Positions 35,082 to 43,533 of a stretch of DNA of 64,000 bases are shown here, piece after piece. This DNA comes from Vibrio ponticus (GTDB lineage Bacteria; Pseudomonadota; Gammaproteobacteria; Enterobacterales; Vibrionaceae), in the NCBI RefSeq assembly GCF_009938225.1, contig NZ_AP019658.1, forward strand, positions 1,302,001-1,366,000. The letters are read 5' to 3'. Made by a program: the position numbers and the translations under genes. A model generated the notes under the pieces. It did no database searches, was not told the DNA's origin, and worked only from the letters and a program-made list of their open reading frames with translations. Each line of letters begins with the position of its first letter. Within the stretch, counting starts at the first letter, position 1.

Positions 35082-36092
35082 TTGGTCACTCTTATCCACG
35101 ACGCTCAGCAAAGTGGTTGCCGATTGGAGTACGCTTGCCATGAGGTTCAAATCGACTTGAGGACGTATCGACGCTGGTATCAGCAAGGTGAAATAAGGGC
35201 AGACAAAAGACCGACATGCACCAGACCTGCGCCTGCTAACAAACTCTCACAGCAAGAACGTGATGCGATTATCGAGGTGTGCAACCGCCCTGAATACGCG
35301 AGTTTACCACCAACTCAAATTGTTCCGACGTTGCTTGATAATGGTGAGTATATCGCTTCGGAGTCGAGCTACTATCGGGTTTTGAAAGCGGAAGGTCAAC
35401 TTCATCCCCGAGGTCGTCAGCGAAGTCGACAAAGGCAGGCTAAGCCAACAAGTTATACGGCAACAGGTCCCAATCAAGTGTACACATGGGACATTACTTA
35501 CTTGCCATCTAGGGTTCGCGGTCAGCACTATTATCTCTACGTGATTGAAGATATTTATAGCCGAAAAATCGTTGGTTACGATGTTTATGAATGTGAATGC
35601 GGTGAGTTAGCATCACAGTTATTACAGCGGACGCTGATGCGCGAGCAGTGCTTTAATCAGTCACTGGTACTTCACTCGGACAATGGTGCGCCAATGAAGT
35701 CACTGACGTTCAGAGCGAAAATGGATGAGCTTGGTATTACTTCATCATACAGTCGCCCGAGAGTCAGTGATGATAACCCGTATGTTGAGTCGCTGTTCCG
35801 CACAGTGAAGTACATGCCTAGCTGGCCAACAAAAGGCTTTGAACAACTCGATGCAAGTCGTAGTTGGGTTGAGGCGTTCGTGCGTTGGTACAACACCGAG
35901 CACAAGCACAGTAAGTTAAATTACGTTACGCCATCAGAGCGTCACAGTGGTAAAGATAGCGAGATTTTAAGGCGTCGTTCTGATGTATTGTCGATAGCAA
36001 GAAAACGACACCCTGCGCGTTGGTCAGGCAAAATTAGGAACTGTGAACCCGTTGGTGAGGTTCATCTAAATCCAGAAAGAGAAGCCGCTTAA
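35082..36092 (+). CDS. IS3-type transposase OrfB (rve integrase domain)
   Basis: 336 aa. An N-terminal HTH_21-like segment is followed by the retroviral-integrase-type catalytic core with D in VYTWDITYLP, D in LHSDNGAPM and E in NPYVESLFRTVKY. The downstream WYNTEHKHSKLNYVTPSER is typical of IS3 OrfB. The frame stays open upstream of the TTG used here, since expression occurs by frameshift from OrfA. It is complete, with no internal stop. Confidence 0.92.
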   Translation: MVTLIHDAQQSGCRLEYACHEVQIDLRTYRRWYQQGEIRADKRPTCTRPAPANKLSQQERDAIIEVCNRPEYASLPPTQIVPTLLDNGEYIASESSYYRVLKAEGQLHPRGRQRSRQRQAKPTSYTATGPNQVYTWDITYLPSRVRGQHYYLYVIEDIYSRKIVGYDVYECECGELASQLLQRTLMREQCFNQSLVLHSDNGAPMKSLTFRAKMDELGITSSYSRPRVSDDNPYVESLFRTVKYMPSWPTKGFEQLDASRSWVEAFVRWYNTEHKHSKLNYVTPSERHSGKDSEILRRRSDVLSIARKRHPARWSGKIRNCEPVGEVHLNPEREAA

Positions 36093-36122
36093 TAACTAAG
36101 CGAATGATGACAACAACCTTGA

Positions 36123-36608
36123 AAAACGCCGATTATAAAATACTCGGCAGTTGCTCTTTGTTTTCTTTTGTCTGGATGTGCATCCCACCAAGTTGCAGAT
36201 CTTAATGTTCAAAAAACATTTACGTATGATTGGAAATTTGATGACCAATCTAAGACAGAATTATGGGTGAAGGCTCGTAATCACTTTGCGCAGTCTTTTG
36301 GAAATAGTAATAGTGTGATAAGAGTTCTAGATAGAGACTCTGCCATGATTCTCGGAAAGGCTGGAGTAAAGTGGACACTTAGTGGTTTTGGTAGTTGCTA
36401 TAGTGAATATAATTTAAAGTTTCAAGCAAAAGATGGAAAAGCTCGTCTTCAGTATGAGTTGTTATACGGTGCTGCTCCTTATAGTGAATGTACAGGATGG
36501 CCTTGGCCGATTGTTACAGGATACGAGGAAGTTAAAACAGAGTTTAATGATTCGGCTCAAAAACTAGAAGACTATTTAAGAAGTGAAGATTCTTTTTCTG
36601 ATTTTTAA
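36123..36608 (+). pseudogene. Lipoprotein gene with lost start, next to the IS end
   Basis: The open frame reads a signal peptide with a lipobox (F-L-L-S-G-C-A-S), but no ATG or GTG precedes it: only ATT, ATA and, inside the signal, a TTG at 36168. The IS boundary lies about 8 bp upstream of the frame, so insertion probably removed the native start. Downstream, about 140 residues are intact and soluble (with cysteines in GFGSCYSEYNLKF and YSECTGW). Family not recognised. Alternative: a rare ATT/ATA or TTG start keeps it expressed. Confidence 0.6.
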
Positions 36609-36940
36609 GAAGCCCTTATTACATCCTTCAAAATTTCAAGGGAAAACTTACTAAACTATTAGTGCAGTGTTTCTAGTTTATTTCTGTCCAACGTTGAGCT
36701 AGCAGCCTTTTAGTTAGCTCAATGCTTAGCATCAACGAACCAGTAACTAGACGAGTATCGCATTGTACCAGTACTTGTGCAGAATTATTTAAGGATAGTC
36801 TGAGGTAAAAGGCGAGCGCTAAATAAACAGCGACTAACAATAGATTTACAACGCTAGACGCTTTCAATTCAAGCAAGTTTAGTGTTGATGGAAGAATAGA
36901 TTAGACATAGAGTCAGCGTTGTTCAATTTGATGCGACTAC
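36609..36940. other. Gene-free region between lipoprotein remnant and DUF2971 gene
   Basis: No supported gene. A hairpin TTGAGCTA / TAGCTCAA lies at about 36693-36723. A 67-codon minus-strand frame (36673-36876) has one hydrophobic stretch but no ribosome site, and is not called. Confidence 0.45.
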
Positions 36941-36970
36941 ATGGCAAATCCAATTAATGAGGAGATTTAT

Positions 36971-37702
36971 TTGAGCCAGTTAGTTTATAAATATCGAGAT
37001 TATGATCTAAGAGCCCTCGAGATTATCATTAGTAAACAATTATGGTTGGCAGAGCCAAGCACTTTAAATGATCCTTTTGATTGTCAAGTCGAGTATTCAC
37101 AAGCATTTGAAGCTGCAATCTCACATCTACAACTGTCTGCTGAAGCAATTAAGTCATTTTCAAGAGCTAGTACTGATGTAGTGAAAAACCTAAGGGTTTT
37201 GAGCTTATCTAAAACCGCTGAGAACCCTTTGCTGTGGGCGCACTACGCCAATAGCCACAAAGGGGTTTGTTTAGGCTTTAACCCGCAGTATTTATCCGGT
37301 TGGCACAATCCTCAACTCCGCCCTCAAGACGTTAAGTATAGTAATGAATCCCCAATATTAGAGTTTCCACGGTACTTAATGGAATCTGATTTCAAAGATC
37401 CCAAGCATCGAAGTAACCTTGTCTTTATTCTTGAAGAATTTCTTCATCAATTAGCTCTTACTAAACCGAAAATATGGGAAGTAGAGGAAGAAATTAGAGT
37501 TGTTACGAAGCATCCAATGCAAGGTAAATCAATAAGCTTTTTACCAATTGCATTAGAAGAAGTCGTTTTTGGATTAAATATGAGTCCTCAGGCTCAGTTG
37601 ACAATTCGAGGGCTGTTTACTGAGAGTCAGTGGCATCATGTTAATTTTTTCAAAATGACTAAGTCAGCAGGTAGCTTTGTGATAAAAAAAGAACTCATCT
37701 AA
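36971..37702 (+). CDS. DUF2971-family protein
   Basis: 243 aa from the TTG start. The DUF2971 core is clear: YKYRDYDLRALEIIISKQLW near the N-terminus, SLSKTAENPLLWAHYANSHK with the strongly conserved WAHYA, GVCLGF, and EVEEEIRVVTK near 190. The TTG at 36971 has GAGGAG 6 nt upstream, while the ATG at 36941 has none, so the shorter protein is preferred. The family is scattered by horizontal transfer and its function is not established. It sits inside the repeat-framed island. Confidence 0.82.
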   Translation: MSQLVYKYRDYDLRALEIIISKQLWLAEPSTLNDPFDCQVEYSQAFEAAISHLQLSAEAIKSFSRASTDVVKNLRVLSLSKTAENPLLWAHYANSHKGVCLGFNPQYLSGWHNPQLRPQDVKYSNESPILEFPRYLMESDFKDPKHRSNLVFILEEFLHQLALTKPKIWEVEEEIRVVTKHPMQGKSISFLPIALEEVVFGLNMSPQAQLTIRGLFTESQWHHVNFFKMTKSAGSFVIKKELI

Positions 37703-37854
37703 ACTACCGTAACTAGTTGCTTAACTTGTAGTGGGTAATTGATTATTGTCAGCCGGTTATAGGTTTTCAATATCTAAATTAATTCGTTAAGTACTAGTTT
37801 AGTAAAGCCCCTGACTTACTTTTGTCCAAAAACGCTTTAGCCAAAATAAACACT
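37703..37854. other. Gene-free AT-rich spacer
   Basis: Nothing recognised between the DUF2971 gene and the right 180-bp repeat. Confidence 0.4.
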
Positions 37855-38034
37855 ACCCTAGGCAAAAATGCAGGACAGCATTTTTAGGTTTTCGGCGTCG
37901 GGAACGCCTAAAACCGGCTGGACAACGCGCGCAACACAAAAGCGCCTTTCTGATTACTCTTTGGTAAGACAAAGAGTAATTGGACCGCTTACACCAAGCT
38001 CAAAAGGATCACTCCAGTTTTAAGCGGGACATAC
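37855..38034 (-). repeat. 180-bp intergenic repeat, right copy (inverted)
   Basis: Reverse complement of the left copy at 34168-34347, equal in length. It closes the 3.5-kb island that holds the IS, the broken lipoprotein gene and the DUF2971 gene. Confidence 0.85.
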
Positions 38035-38080
38035 CCACCCACCAACTCAATAAATTAACAACCCAATGAATTTAAAAAAG

Positions 38081-38100
38081 ATTCCCGCCTGCGCGGGAAT
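38081..38100. repeat. REP-like palindrome
   Basis: ATTCCCGC / GCGGGAAT with a CTGC loop, typical of small intergenic repeats in vibrios. Confidence 0.6.
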
Positions 38101-38250
38101 GACAAAGTTTGAATCGAAAGCTCCAGCGAGATTCCCACCAACTCAAAAATAACAACACTACCGATTAGACCAATAGACACCATCTCCCCGATCACCTAAA
38201 ATACCCTCTCGCGGCTGCACATGAATTTCAGTCAACTTAAGAGAAACCCA

Positions 38251-38682
38251 ATGATTGTAGAAAATGTGCTTCCTGAACATTACGCAGAAATGCTTAACGT
38301 TTGGGAAAATTCAGTCCGAGCAACTCATGACTTCATAACAGAAGAAGATATTGAGTTTTTTAAACCCATTATCATTGAGCAAGCTTTTCCTGCTGTCACG
38401 TTAAGATGTGTGAAAAACGAAAGTGGCTCTATCCTAGGTTTTGTGGGAACTCACGATGCTAAGGTTGAGATGCTATTTGTCTTAGATGAGGCTAGAGGAA
38501 AAGGTATTGGTAAAGTGCTACTGCAATATGCAATAGAGCAGTTGGGCGCAACCAAAGTCGATGTAAATGAACAGAATCCACAAGCGGTAGGCTTCTACGA
38601 GCGAATGGGATTCAAAGTTACTTCGCGCTCACCCCTAGATGATATGGGAAAACCATTTCCAATTCTGCATATGACGCTTTAA
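38251..38682 (+). CDS. GNAT-family N-acetyltransferase, YjaB-like
   Basis: 143 aa from the ATG at 38251, aligning with E. coli YjaB from its first residue (VWENSVRATHDFI, then NEQNPQAVGFYERMGFKV and DDMGKPFPIL). The acetyl-CoA loop reads EARGKGIGKVLL. The substrate of YjaB-like enzymes is uncertain. The longer frame from 38221 lacks a ribosome site. The last 148 bp of the gene are duplicated at 41121. Confidence 0.88.
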   Translation: MIVENVLPEHYAEMLNVWENSVRATHDFITEEDIEFFKPIIIEQAFPAVTLRCVKNESGSILGFVGTHDAKVEMLFVLDEARGKGIGKVLLQYAIEQLGATKVDVNEQNPQAVGFYERMGFKVTSRSPLDDMGKPFPILHMTL

Positions 38683-38752
38683 CGCTCGGTTGGTCGTAAC
38701 CAAATTTGCTAGAAGAAACGCCCAAAGCTAATAACTTTGGGCGTTTCCGTAT
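38535..38752 (+). repeat. 218-bp direct repeat, first copy
   Basis: Covers the 3' third of the YjaB-like gene and its terminator. The second copy is at 41121-41338, exactly 2586 bp away, with only about six differences seen by eye. The segment between them carries a SIS-domain gene, an AraC gene and another acetyltransferase gene. Confidence 0.9.
38716..38746. terminator. Terminator of the YjaB-like gene
   Basis: Perfect 12-bp arms AAACGCCCAAAG / CTTTGGGCGTTT with a 7-nt loop; bidirectional. Also serves the minus-strand SIS gene that ends nearby. Confidence 0.85.
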
Positions 38753-38792
38753 ACGGTAAATACTTCGAAATAAGGCTCCGAGCTAATCCAAC

Positions 38793-39509
38793 TTACATCG
38801 ACTTCAATCGAGAGCCAAAGTGTTGATACACATAATCGTTATCAAAACCATCTACATTCTGGCTCGAGAAAATTAGTGGTGTCACGCCCTGTTTTAGCGC
38901 TTCTTTCTGAGAGTCGACCACCAGCATATTCATGATCATCATGCCTGCGATGCTCGAGAATGCGCCAGTCACTTTACCATTCACATTACACAATCCATCA
39001 CCAGGAGGAACCTGGTTGTCGATAACGATATCGGCAATATCCATCAATTTCAGCCCTGAACTATGGCGGCTTGGGTACTTTGATGACTGTTCAACTGACG
39101 TAATCGCGATAACCGAATGACCTTTCGATTTGGCAATCTGGGCAAATTCAATTGGCAACGCATTACGTCCAGAGTTGGAAATCACCATAACCACATCATT
39201 TGGCGAAATATTCTGATCATTCCAAATCACTTCTGCCAGACCCGGCAATTTTTCCATTGCTGAACCTCTTAAAGCACCGTCGTTAGTGAGCAGTACTGAG
39301 TCCAAAATAGCATTAATATTGCCAAGACCACCTGCACGAATAAATCCCTCTAGACCAATCATATGCGAGTGACCTGTTCCTAGAACTTGGATCATGTTGT
39401 CTTTAACAATGGCTTGGGTAAACAACTCGGTTGCCTCAGCAAGAGCCTTTTGATTAGCTTCCACAAGAGAGGTCAGTTTTGGCAGTAAGCAATTAAAATA
39501 TTCGGACAT
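38793..39509 (-). CDS. SIS-domain protein (phosphosugar-binding)
   Basis: 238 aa with a SIS fold: VLGTGHSHMIGLEGFIRAGG near the N-terminus, VVMVISNSGRNALPIEFA as the phosphosugar-binding serine loop, and SIAGMMIMNML in the C-terminal half. It belongs to the UPF0309-like sugar isomerase group rather than GmhA itself. It is transcribed divergently from an AraC regulator. Substrate unknown. It lies inside the 218-bp duplicated frame. Confidence 0.85.
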   Translation of the reverse strand: MSEYFNCLLPKLTSLVEANQKALAEATELFTQAIVKDNMIQVLGTGHSHMIGLEGFIRAGGLGNINAILDSVLLTNDGALRGSAMEKLPGLAEVIWNDQNISPNDVVMVISNSGRNALPIEFAQIAKSKGHSVIAITSVEQSSKYPSRHSSGLKLMDIADIVIDNQVPPGDGLCNVNGKVTGAFSSIAGMMIMNMLVVDSQKEALKQGVTPLIFSSQNVDGFDNDYVYQHFGSRLKSM

Positions 39510-39562
39510 TTCTGGGTCTCCTGTACTGTGCCGACCTAATAAACATATCAGCTCTAATGGTC

Positions 39563-39598
39563 ACTTCTGATACTATTCCAACGACTTATGATACTTTT
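39563..39598. promoter_or_regulatory. Two direct repeats 21 bp apart in the SIS/AraC divergent region
   Basis: ACTTCTGATACTATT at 39563 and ACTTATGATACTTTT at 39584 agree at 13 of 15 positions and are spaced exactly 21 bp, the usual period for AraC-family half-sites. They lie 54-89 bp before the SIS start. Confidence 0.55.
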
Positions 39599-39663
39599 AT
39601 TGATTTGAGCCAATTGTGTGCCATCATGCATCTAACTGATAAGTGAGCCGAAGAGCCATTAGA

Positions 39664-40527
39664 ATGAAAGCAACCGTACAGAAAATACCGCAAAGGCATG
39701 GCTGGTCATGGCGCTATAAGATGTTCGAAGAAGTCGTCAAACCAGAAGACTGGCATGTTCATCAAGAATTTGAGCTGGTTTTACATAGAAACTTTAACGG
39801 CAAATCTAGGGTCGCCCATTTTGAAGGGCAGATCGAGCACAACGAACTGCTTTTACTTGGTCCTGGTCTTGCTCATAGTTTTGAATCAATAGATTCCGAT
39901 GAGCAAAACCCTTGTGAAGCTCATGTTATCTGGTTTCGAGAAGAGTGGATTGCCAAACTCATGTACAGCTGCGTCGAGCTTAGGCAGCTAGCGCCTATTG
40001 TCAGAGATGCCAACAAAGGGATAAGGTTCTCGACGCAAACCGCAGAAAGGGTTTTCCAACACCTCAATGATTTTAATGCTCTTACCCCGATTGGGCAGCT
40101 TGCAGTATTAATTCAGATTCTAGGGGAACTGTGTGCCGATCAATCACGTTCGACTTTGCTCCCTTACGCCTCAGCAGAAAAAAAGGAAATCTCCAATAGC
40201 GATTTCAGCAAGATTGCTCAAGTCTGTAAGTACATCGACAATCATTACTCATCAGATATCACGTTAAAGAAACTTGCGGATTATATGTATGTAAGTGAAA
40301 ACACGGTTCACCGTTGGTTTATTCAACACTTCAACGAAAGCTATATCTCTTATTTGACCAAGCTCAGATTGAATCATGCGTCTCAATTGCTCACAACGAC
40401 CTCACAACCGATAAGCTTAATTGCCGAGAATGTCGGCTACACCAATCGTTCCAACTTCAACCGCTTGTTCAAAAAGTACAAAGGCATCTCACCTTCACAA
40501 TATCGGCAGCGATTTAAGTCGCGATAG
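39664..40527 (+). CDS. AraC-family regulator with cupin sensor
   Basis: 287 aa from the ATG at 39664. N-terminal cupin (HVHQEFELVLHRNFNGKS, LLLGPGLAHSFES) and C-terminal double helix-turn-helix (LKKLADYMYVSENTVHRWF, IAENVGYTNRSNFNRLFKKY). Divergent from the SIS gene with a 21-bp spaced repeat between them, so it probably regulates that gene. The longer frame starts with GTG and is not needed. Confidence 0.9.
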   Translation: MKATVQKIPQRHGWSWRYKMFEEVVKPEDWHVHQEFELVLHRNFNGKSRVAHFEGQIEHNELLLLGPGLAHSFESIDSDEQNPCEAHVIWFREEWIAKLMYSCVELRQLAPIVRDANKGIRFSTQTAERVFQHLNDFNALTPIGQLAVLIQILGELCADQSRSTLLPYASAEKKEISNSDFSKIAQVCKYIDNHYSSDITLKKLADYMYVSENTVHRWFIQHFNESYISYLTKLRLNHASQLLTTTSQPISLIAENVGYTNRSNFNRLFKKYKGISPSQYRQRFKSR

Positions 40528-40642
40528 CGGCAGTTTAGTCCTTGAACTATTTAGATCTAATTCTTAAAACAACGACGTCATATCTATTAGAATCTGTTAA
40601 GATTCAATGAATTGATAGCCATGCAGCGTTGGTAACATAACT

Positions 40643-41107
40643 ATGAAAAATGAGATAAGTTTCAGAGCTTACACCCCTAGCGATAAAGATGCTTGCCTGC
40701 AAGTTTTTGATAGCAACTGCCCTGCTTACTTTGCCACTAACGAGCGAGAAGATTACGCAAGTTTCTTAGAGAGCAATCCTACCGGCTATGAAGTGTGCTT
40801 ATTAAATAACAACATCATCGGAGCTTATGGATTAAGTGGCTCATCGCTTGAGTTTTACTCTCTCAATTGGATCTTAATCTCGCCGAATGCACAAGGTGTT
40901 GGTGTGGGTGATCAATTTATGAATAGAGCCATAAGCAAAGCAAAACAGCTTAACGTGGCAAAAATCAAGATCGCTGCTAGCCATTTGTCTGCACCATTTT
41001 TTGCCAAATATGGCGCAATAGAAATCAGCACTATTCCCGATGGATGGGGATTAGGGATGCATAGAATCGATATGGAACTGAATCTGTTGCACCACCTTTT
41101 CGCTTAA
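40643..41107 (+). CDS. GNAT-family N-acetyltransferase
   Basis: 154 aa. The acetyl-CoA binding loop is ISPNAQGVGVGDQFMNRAI, preceded by ISFRAYTPSDKDACLQVFDS at the N-terminus. Substrate not identifiable. It is unrelated in sequence to the YjaB-like protein beyond the fold. It ends 13 bp before the second copy of the 218-bp repeat. Confidence 0.85.
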   Translation: MKNEISFRAYTPSDKDACLQVFDSNCPAYFATNEREDYASFLESNPTGYEVCLLNNNIIGAYGLSGSSLEFYSLNWILISPNAQGVGVGDQFMNRAISKAKQLNVAKIKIAASHLSAPFFAKYGAIEISTIPDGWGLGMHRIDMELNLLHHLFA

Positions 41108-41120
41108 GTAACTCAGGGTC

Positions 41121-41268
41121 AGAGCAGTTGGGCGCAACCAAAGTCGATGTAAATGAACAGAATCCACAAGCGGTAGGGTTCTACGAGCGAATGGGATTCA
41201 AAGTGACTTCGCGCTCACCCCTTGATGATATGGGAAAACCATTTCCAATTCTGCATATGACGCTTTAA
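41121..41268 (+). pseudogene. 3' fragment of a YjaB-like acetyltransferase
   Basis: In-frame duplicate of the last 48 codons and stop of the YjaB-like gene, without any start or upstream portion. It belongs to the second copy of the 218-bp repeat (to 41338), which also carries the terminator. Confidence 0.85.
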
Positions 41269-41301
41269 CGCTCGGTTTGTCGTCACCAAATTTGCTAGAA
41301 G

Positions 41302-41332
41302 AAACGCCCAAAGCTAATAACTTTGGGCGTTT
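41302..41332. terminator. Duplicated terminator
   Basis: Identical to the terminator at 38716-38746. Here it lies between the acetyltransferase remnant and the end of the minus-strand sigma-factor gene and can serve both strands. Confidence 0.85.
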
Positions 41333-41348
41333 CCGTATCCAATGAAAG

Positions 41349-42185
41349 CTAGTTCAAGACTTGATATCGCCCTGATTCCATCAGGTTACTGACAATATGA
41401 GAGAAAGAGTCCGGCGAGTCATATTCTGGGTAGAGTCTAAACATCGCAATCACTCGCTCTATCTCCTCAAATTCATCCAACTGCGCCAGCAGTTCGGCGC
41501 GCCCTTTCTTAGAAGAGAGCTGAGCACTACAGCTTATTGATGACTTAACCCCGCTTTGATGCTGCAATCTGATCGCTGCTGGCTGGTGACATTGGCAGGA
41601 ATTGTTTTTGTTAATCAGACCACAACGCTGATCCATAAACTGCTGTAATAGCTTTTTGCCACGCGAAAGCCGAGCGCGATACGCATCCGGAGTGATGTCT
41701 AAAATCAATGCGCCTTCTTGGCTGGTGACACCGTAAGACTCACTTAGAATAAAAATAAGTCGCGACTCTTTATCTAAACAACTCAGCATTGCCTGCAAAC
41801 AACTGAGGCGTGTTTCCTCTAGCAGTGCACTTCTTTCAGGATCTGACGCCTCTAAAGTCGGGGCTTGCTCGGTCATATTGGCGATCAGTTCACCGAACGA
41901 TTCAAAGGTGAGTTCACTCTTTACCTTACTTTGCTTGCTAATCAGGTGGTTGCAAGCAATACGATATACCCAAGTCGTAAACGCGCTCTCTTCTCGAAAA
42001 CTACTTAGGTGAGTAATCACCTTAATTAAGATCTCATGCGTTTGATCTTCCGCATCTTCAGGGTGCCCTAACATGCGAAAAGCTAAACCATAAATATTAT
42101 CCTTAATGTGCTTAACAAGCTGATCAAGGGCGGCCAGATTGCCGTTTTTTGCCTCTTTAACGTAACGCTCTAAATCTGAATTCAT
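41349..42185 (-). CDS. ECF-type RNA polymerase sigma factor with cysteine-rich tail
   Basis: 278 aa. Region 2 (LAFRMLGHPEDAEDQTHEIL, FTTWVYRIACNHLI) and region 4 (LIFILSESYGVTSQEGALILDITPDAYRARLSRG) are clear. After region 4 comes an extension of about 90 residues with C188, C197, C199 and H200 in CGLINKNNSCQCH. This motif is found in a subset of ECF factors and may bind metal or a redox signal. No separate anti-sigma gene is adjacent. It is divergent from a Tat-signal protein gene. Confidence 0.88.
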   Translation of the reverse strand: MNSDLERYVKEAKNGNLAALDQLVKHIKDNIYGLAFRMLGHPEDAEDQTHEILIKVITHLSSFREESAFTTWVYRIACNHLISKQSKVKSELTFESFGELIANMTEQAPTLEASDPERSALLEETRLSCLQAMLSCLDKESRLIFILSESYGVTSQEGALILDITPDAYRARLSRGKKLLQQFMDQRCGLINKNNSCQCHQPAAIRLQHQSGVKSSISCSAQLSSKKGRAELLAQLDEFEEIERVIAMFRLYPEYDSPDSFSHIVSNLMESGRYQVLN

Positions 42186-42427
42186 TCAATGCTCGAGTTT
42201 GTTCTTCTCAGGTATCTCATTGAAAGTGTGACATAAAAAGAGTGGCTAATATGAGAGGCGCGTAGCGAATGCATCGCTCTGATTTTTAACTGACCAAATG
42301 CTGTACGGAGTTATTTTAAGAATCGACAAAAAAGTGCTTTTTTGCTGTCACAGTTTTTGAGCTGAAACGTCTAAAGGTAAACGAGTGAATCACTCATTAC
42401 TTAAAACAAGTTAGGACAAAAACAAAA

Positions 42428-42805
42428 ATGAATAGACGTAAATTTATTAAGCATGGATTAGTCGGTGTGGGCGCAACTATTGTCACTTCCAACGTGATCG
42501 CGAACGAACTAATTCCGCAGCCTGCCAAACCAAGCATTAAGTTTCCATCCGTTGGCAACCAAATGACAGCAACCATCGTTTCCAGTGAGGTACCTTGTAC
42601 GATTGGTATGACACCGGGCGATGAGTTTAAGTTAGGCTTTCGTCAATGTGGTGATTTCTGTGGTTTCTTTTATAGCAGCATTCACAAATCGATAATGGAA
42701 ATGCAGTTCGACAAAACCGCTTCAGTTTCTGATATGCGAGTATTCGAATGCCCGAATCCAAACAAAAAAGTGAAAATTGAACTGCGAATCGATCAAGTCG
42801 CTTAG
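42428..42805 (+). CDS. Small Tat-exported protein, TIGR04076-like
   Basis: 125 aa. A twin-arginine signal (NRRKFIKHGLVGVG) is followed by a short cysteine-containing domain (VPCTIGMTPGDEFKLG, FRQCGDFCGFFYSSI, VFECPNPN), which resembles the TIGR04076 family. Tat export suggests a folded or metal-bound protein. It is divergent from the ECF sigma gene with a 242-bp shared region, and ends at a perfect terminator. Function unknown. Confidence 0.75.
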   Translation: MNRRKFIKHGLVGVGATIVTSNVIANELIPQPAKPSIKFPSVGNQMTATIVSSEVPCTIGMTPGDEFKLGFRQCGDFCGFFYSSIHKSIMEMQFDKTASVSDMRVFECPNPNKKVKIELRIDQVA

Positions 42806-42830
42806 TGCTTCGTATTAATCAAGTAATTAA

Positions 42831-42856
42831 AGATTGGCTGACTAGTCAGCCAATCT
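42831..42856. terminator. Terminator of the Tat-signal protein gene
   Basis: Perfect 12-bp arms AGATTGGCTGAC / GTCAGCCAATCT with a 2-nt centre and a short T run. Confidence 0.8.
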
Positions 42857-42933
42857 TTAGCTCAGCGAGAAAGGCAGGTAGATAAACAACGCCTTAATGC
42901 GTTTCCCCCTATAGTCTCAAAGTGACAATCTCT

Positions 42934-43533
42934 TTAAAGTTTGCTAGGCAGTAATGAGAAAAGTTCATTACTCGCTTTTTCTAGAGACTGCTGTGCAAAC
43001 TCAGGGCTGATCGTCATACCTTCAGCATAAACAAATTGAATATCATCAATACCGATAAAATTTAAAACAGTAGTGATGTAGCTTGTTACATGGTCTCTAT
43101 CCGTATTCTGGTGTATGCCGCCTCTAGAGGTAACCACAATGGCTTTCTTATTGTTAATTAAACCTTTAGGTCCCTCACTGGTATGAACATACGTATGCCC
43201 AGCTCGCGCAATAAAATCAAACCAGCTTTTTAGTTGGCTTGGAATGGTAAAGCAATACATCGGAGCAGCGATTATCAAGGTATCTGACCATTTAATTTCA
43301 TCAATTAATTGATCAGAAAGTGAAACCGCTGCTTTTTGATGAGGTAATGAATGGTCTTGACCTGCCAATGCTGCTGCAATATCACCATTAACTTGTGGAA
43401 TAGGCGTTTCAACTAAGTCACGTTCAATGATATTTGTGTCATCACTAAGTTGCTCTGTAAACCGATCGATCAGTTTTGTTGTTACAGAGTGGGAGCCAAG
43501 AACGCTTGATTTTAAAACTAAGAATTTTTCCAT
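42934..43533 (-). CDS. azoR: FMN-dependent NADH-azoreductase
   Basis: 199 aa flavodoxin-like quinone/azo reductase. AzoR motifs: LKSSVLGSHSVTTKL (FMN phosphate site), PMYCFTIPSQLKSWFDFIARAG and VTSRGGIHQN. It reduces quinones and azo dyes with NADH in the cytoplasm, protecting from thiol-reactive quinones. The ATG at 43533 matches the family start; the longer frame adds 7 residues. Confidence 0.92.
   Translation of the reverse strand: MEKFLVLKSSVLGSHSVTTKLIDRFTEQLSDDTNIIERDLVETPIPQVNGDIAAALAGQDHSLPHQKAAVSLSDQLIDEIKWSDTLIIAAPMYCFTIPSQLKSWFDFIARAGHTYVHTSEGPKGLINNKKAIVVTSRGGIHQNTDRDHVTSYITTVLNFIGIDDIQFVYAEGMTISPEFAQQSLEKASNELFSLLPSKL

Larger units (their letters stand above)
34510..36115 (+). 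mobile_element. IS3-family insertion sequence, about 1.6 kb
   Basis: Two overlapping-type reading frames encode the transposase, and the ends carry short inverted repeats (TGTTGTCA at 34510-34517 and TGACAACA at 36108-36115). Both genes are open and the DDE triad is intact, so the element may be active. No target-site duplication could be seen with these boundaries, so ends are approximate to a few bases. Confidence 0.82.

Noticed and set aside
34510..36115. The IS as the source of the 180-bp inverted repeats
   Set aside because: The repeats lie outside the IS ends and share no sequence with its terminal repeats.
36673..36876. 67-codon minus-strand frame with a hydrophobic stretch, possibly a cassette gene
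   Set aside because: No ribosome site, no matching attC-type pair found around it, and it overlaps a simple hairpin; more likely chance.
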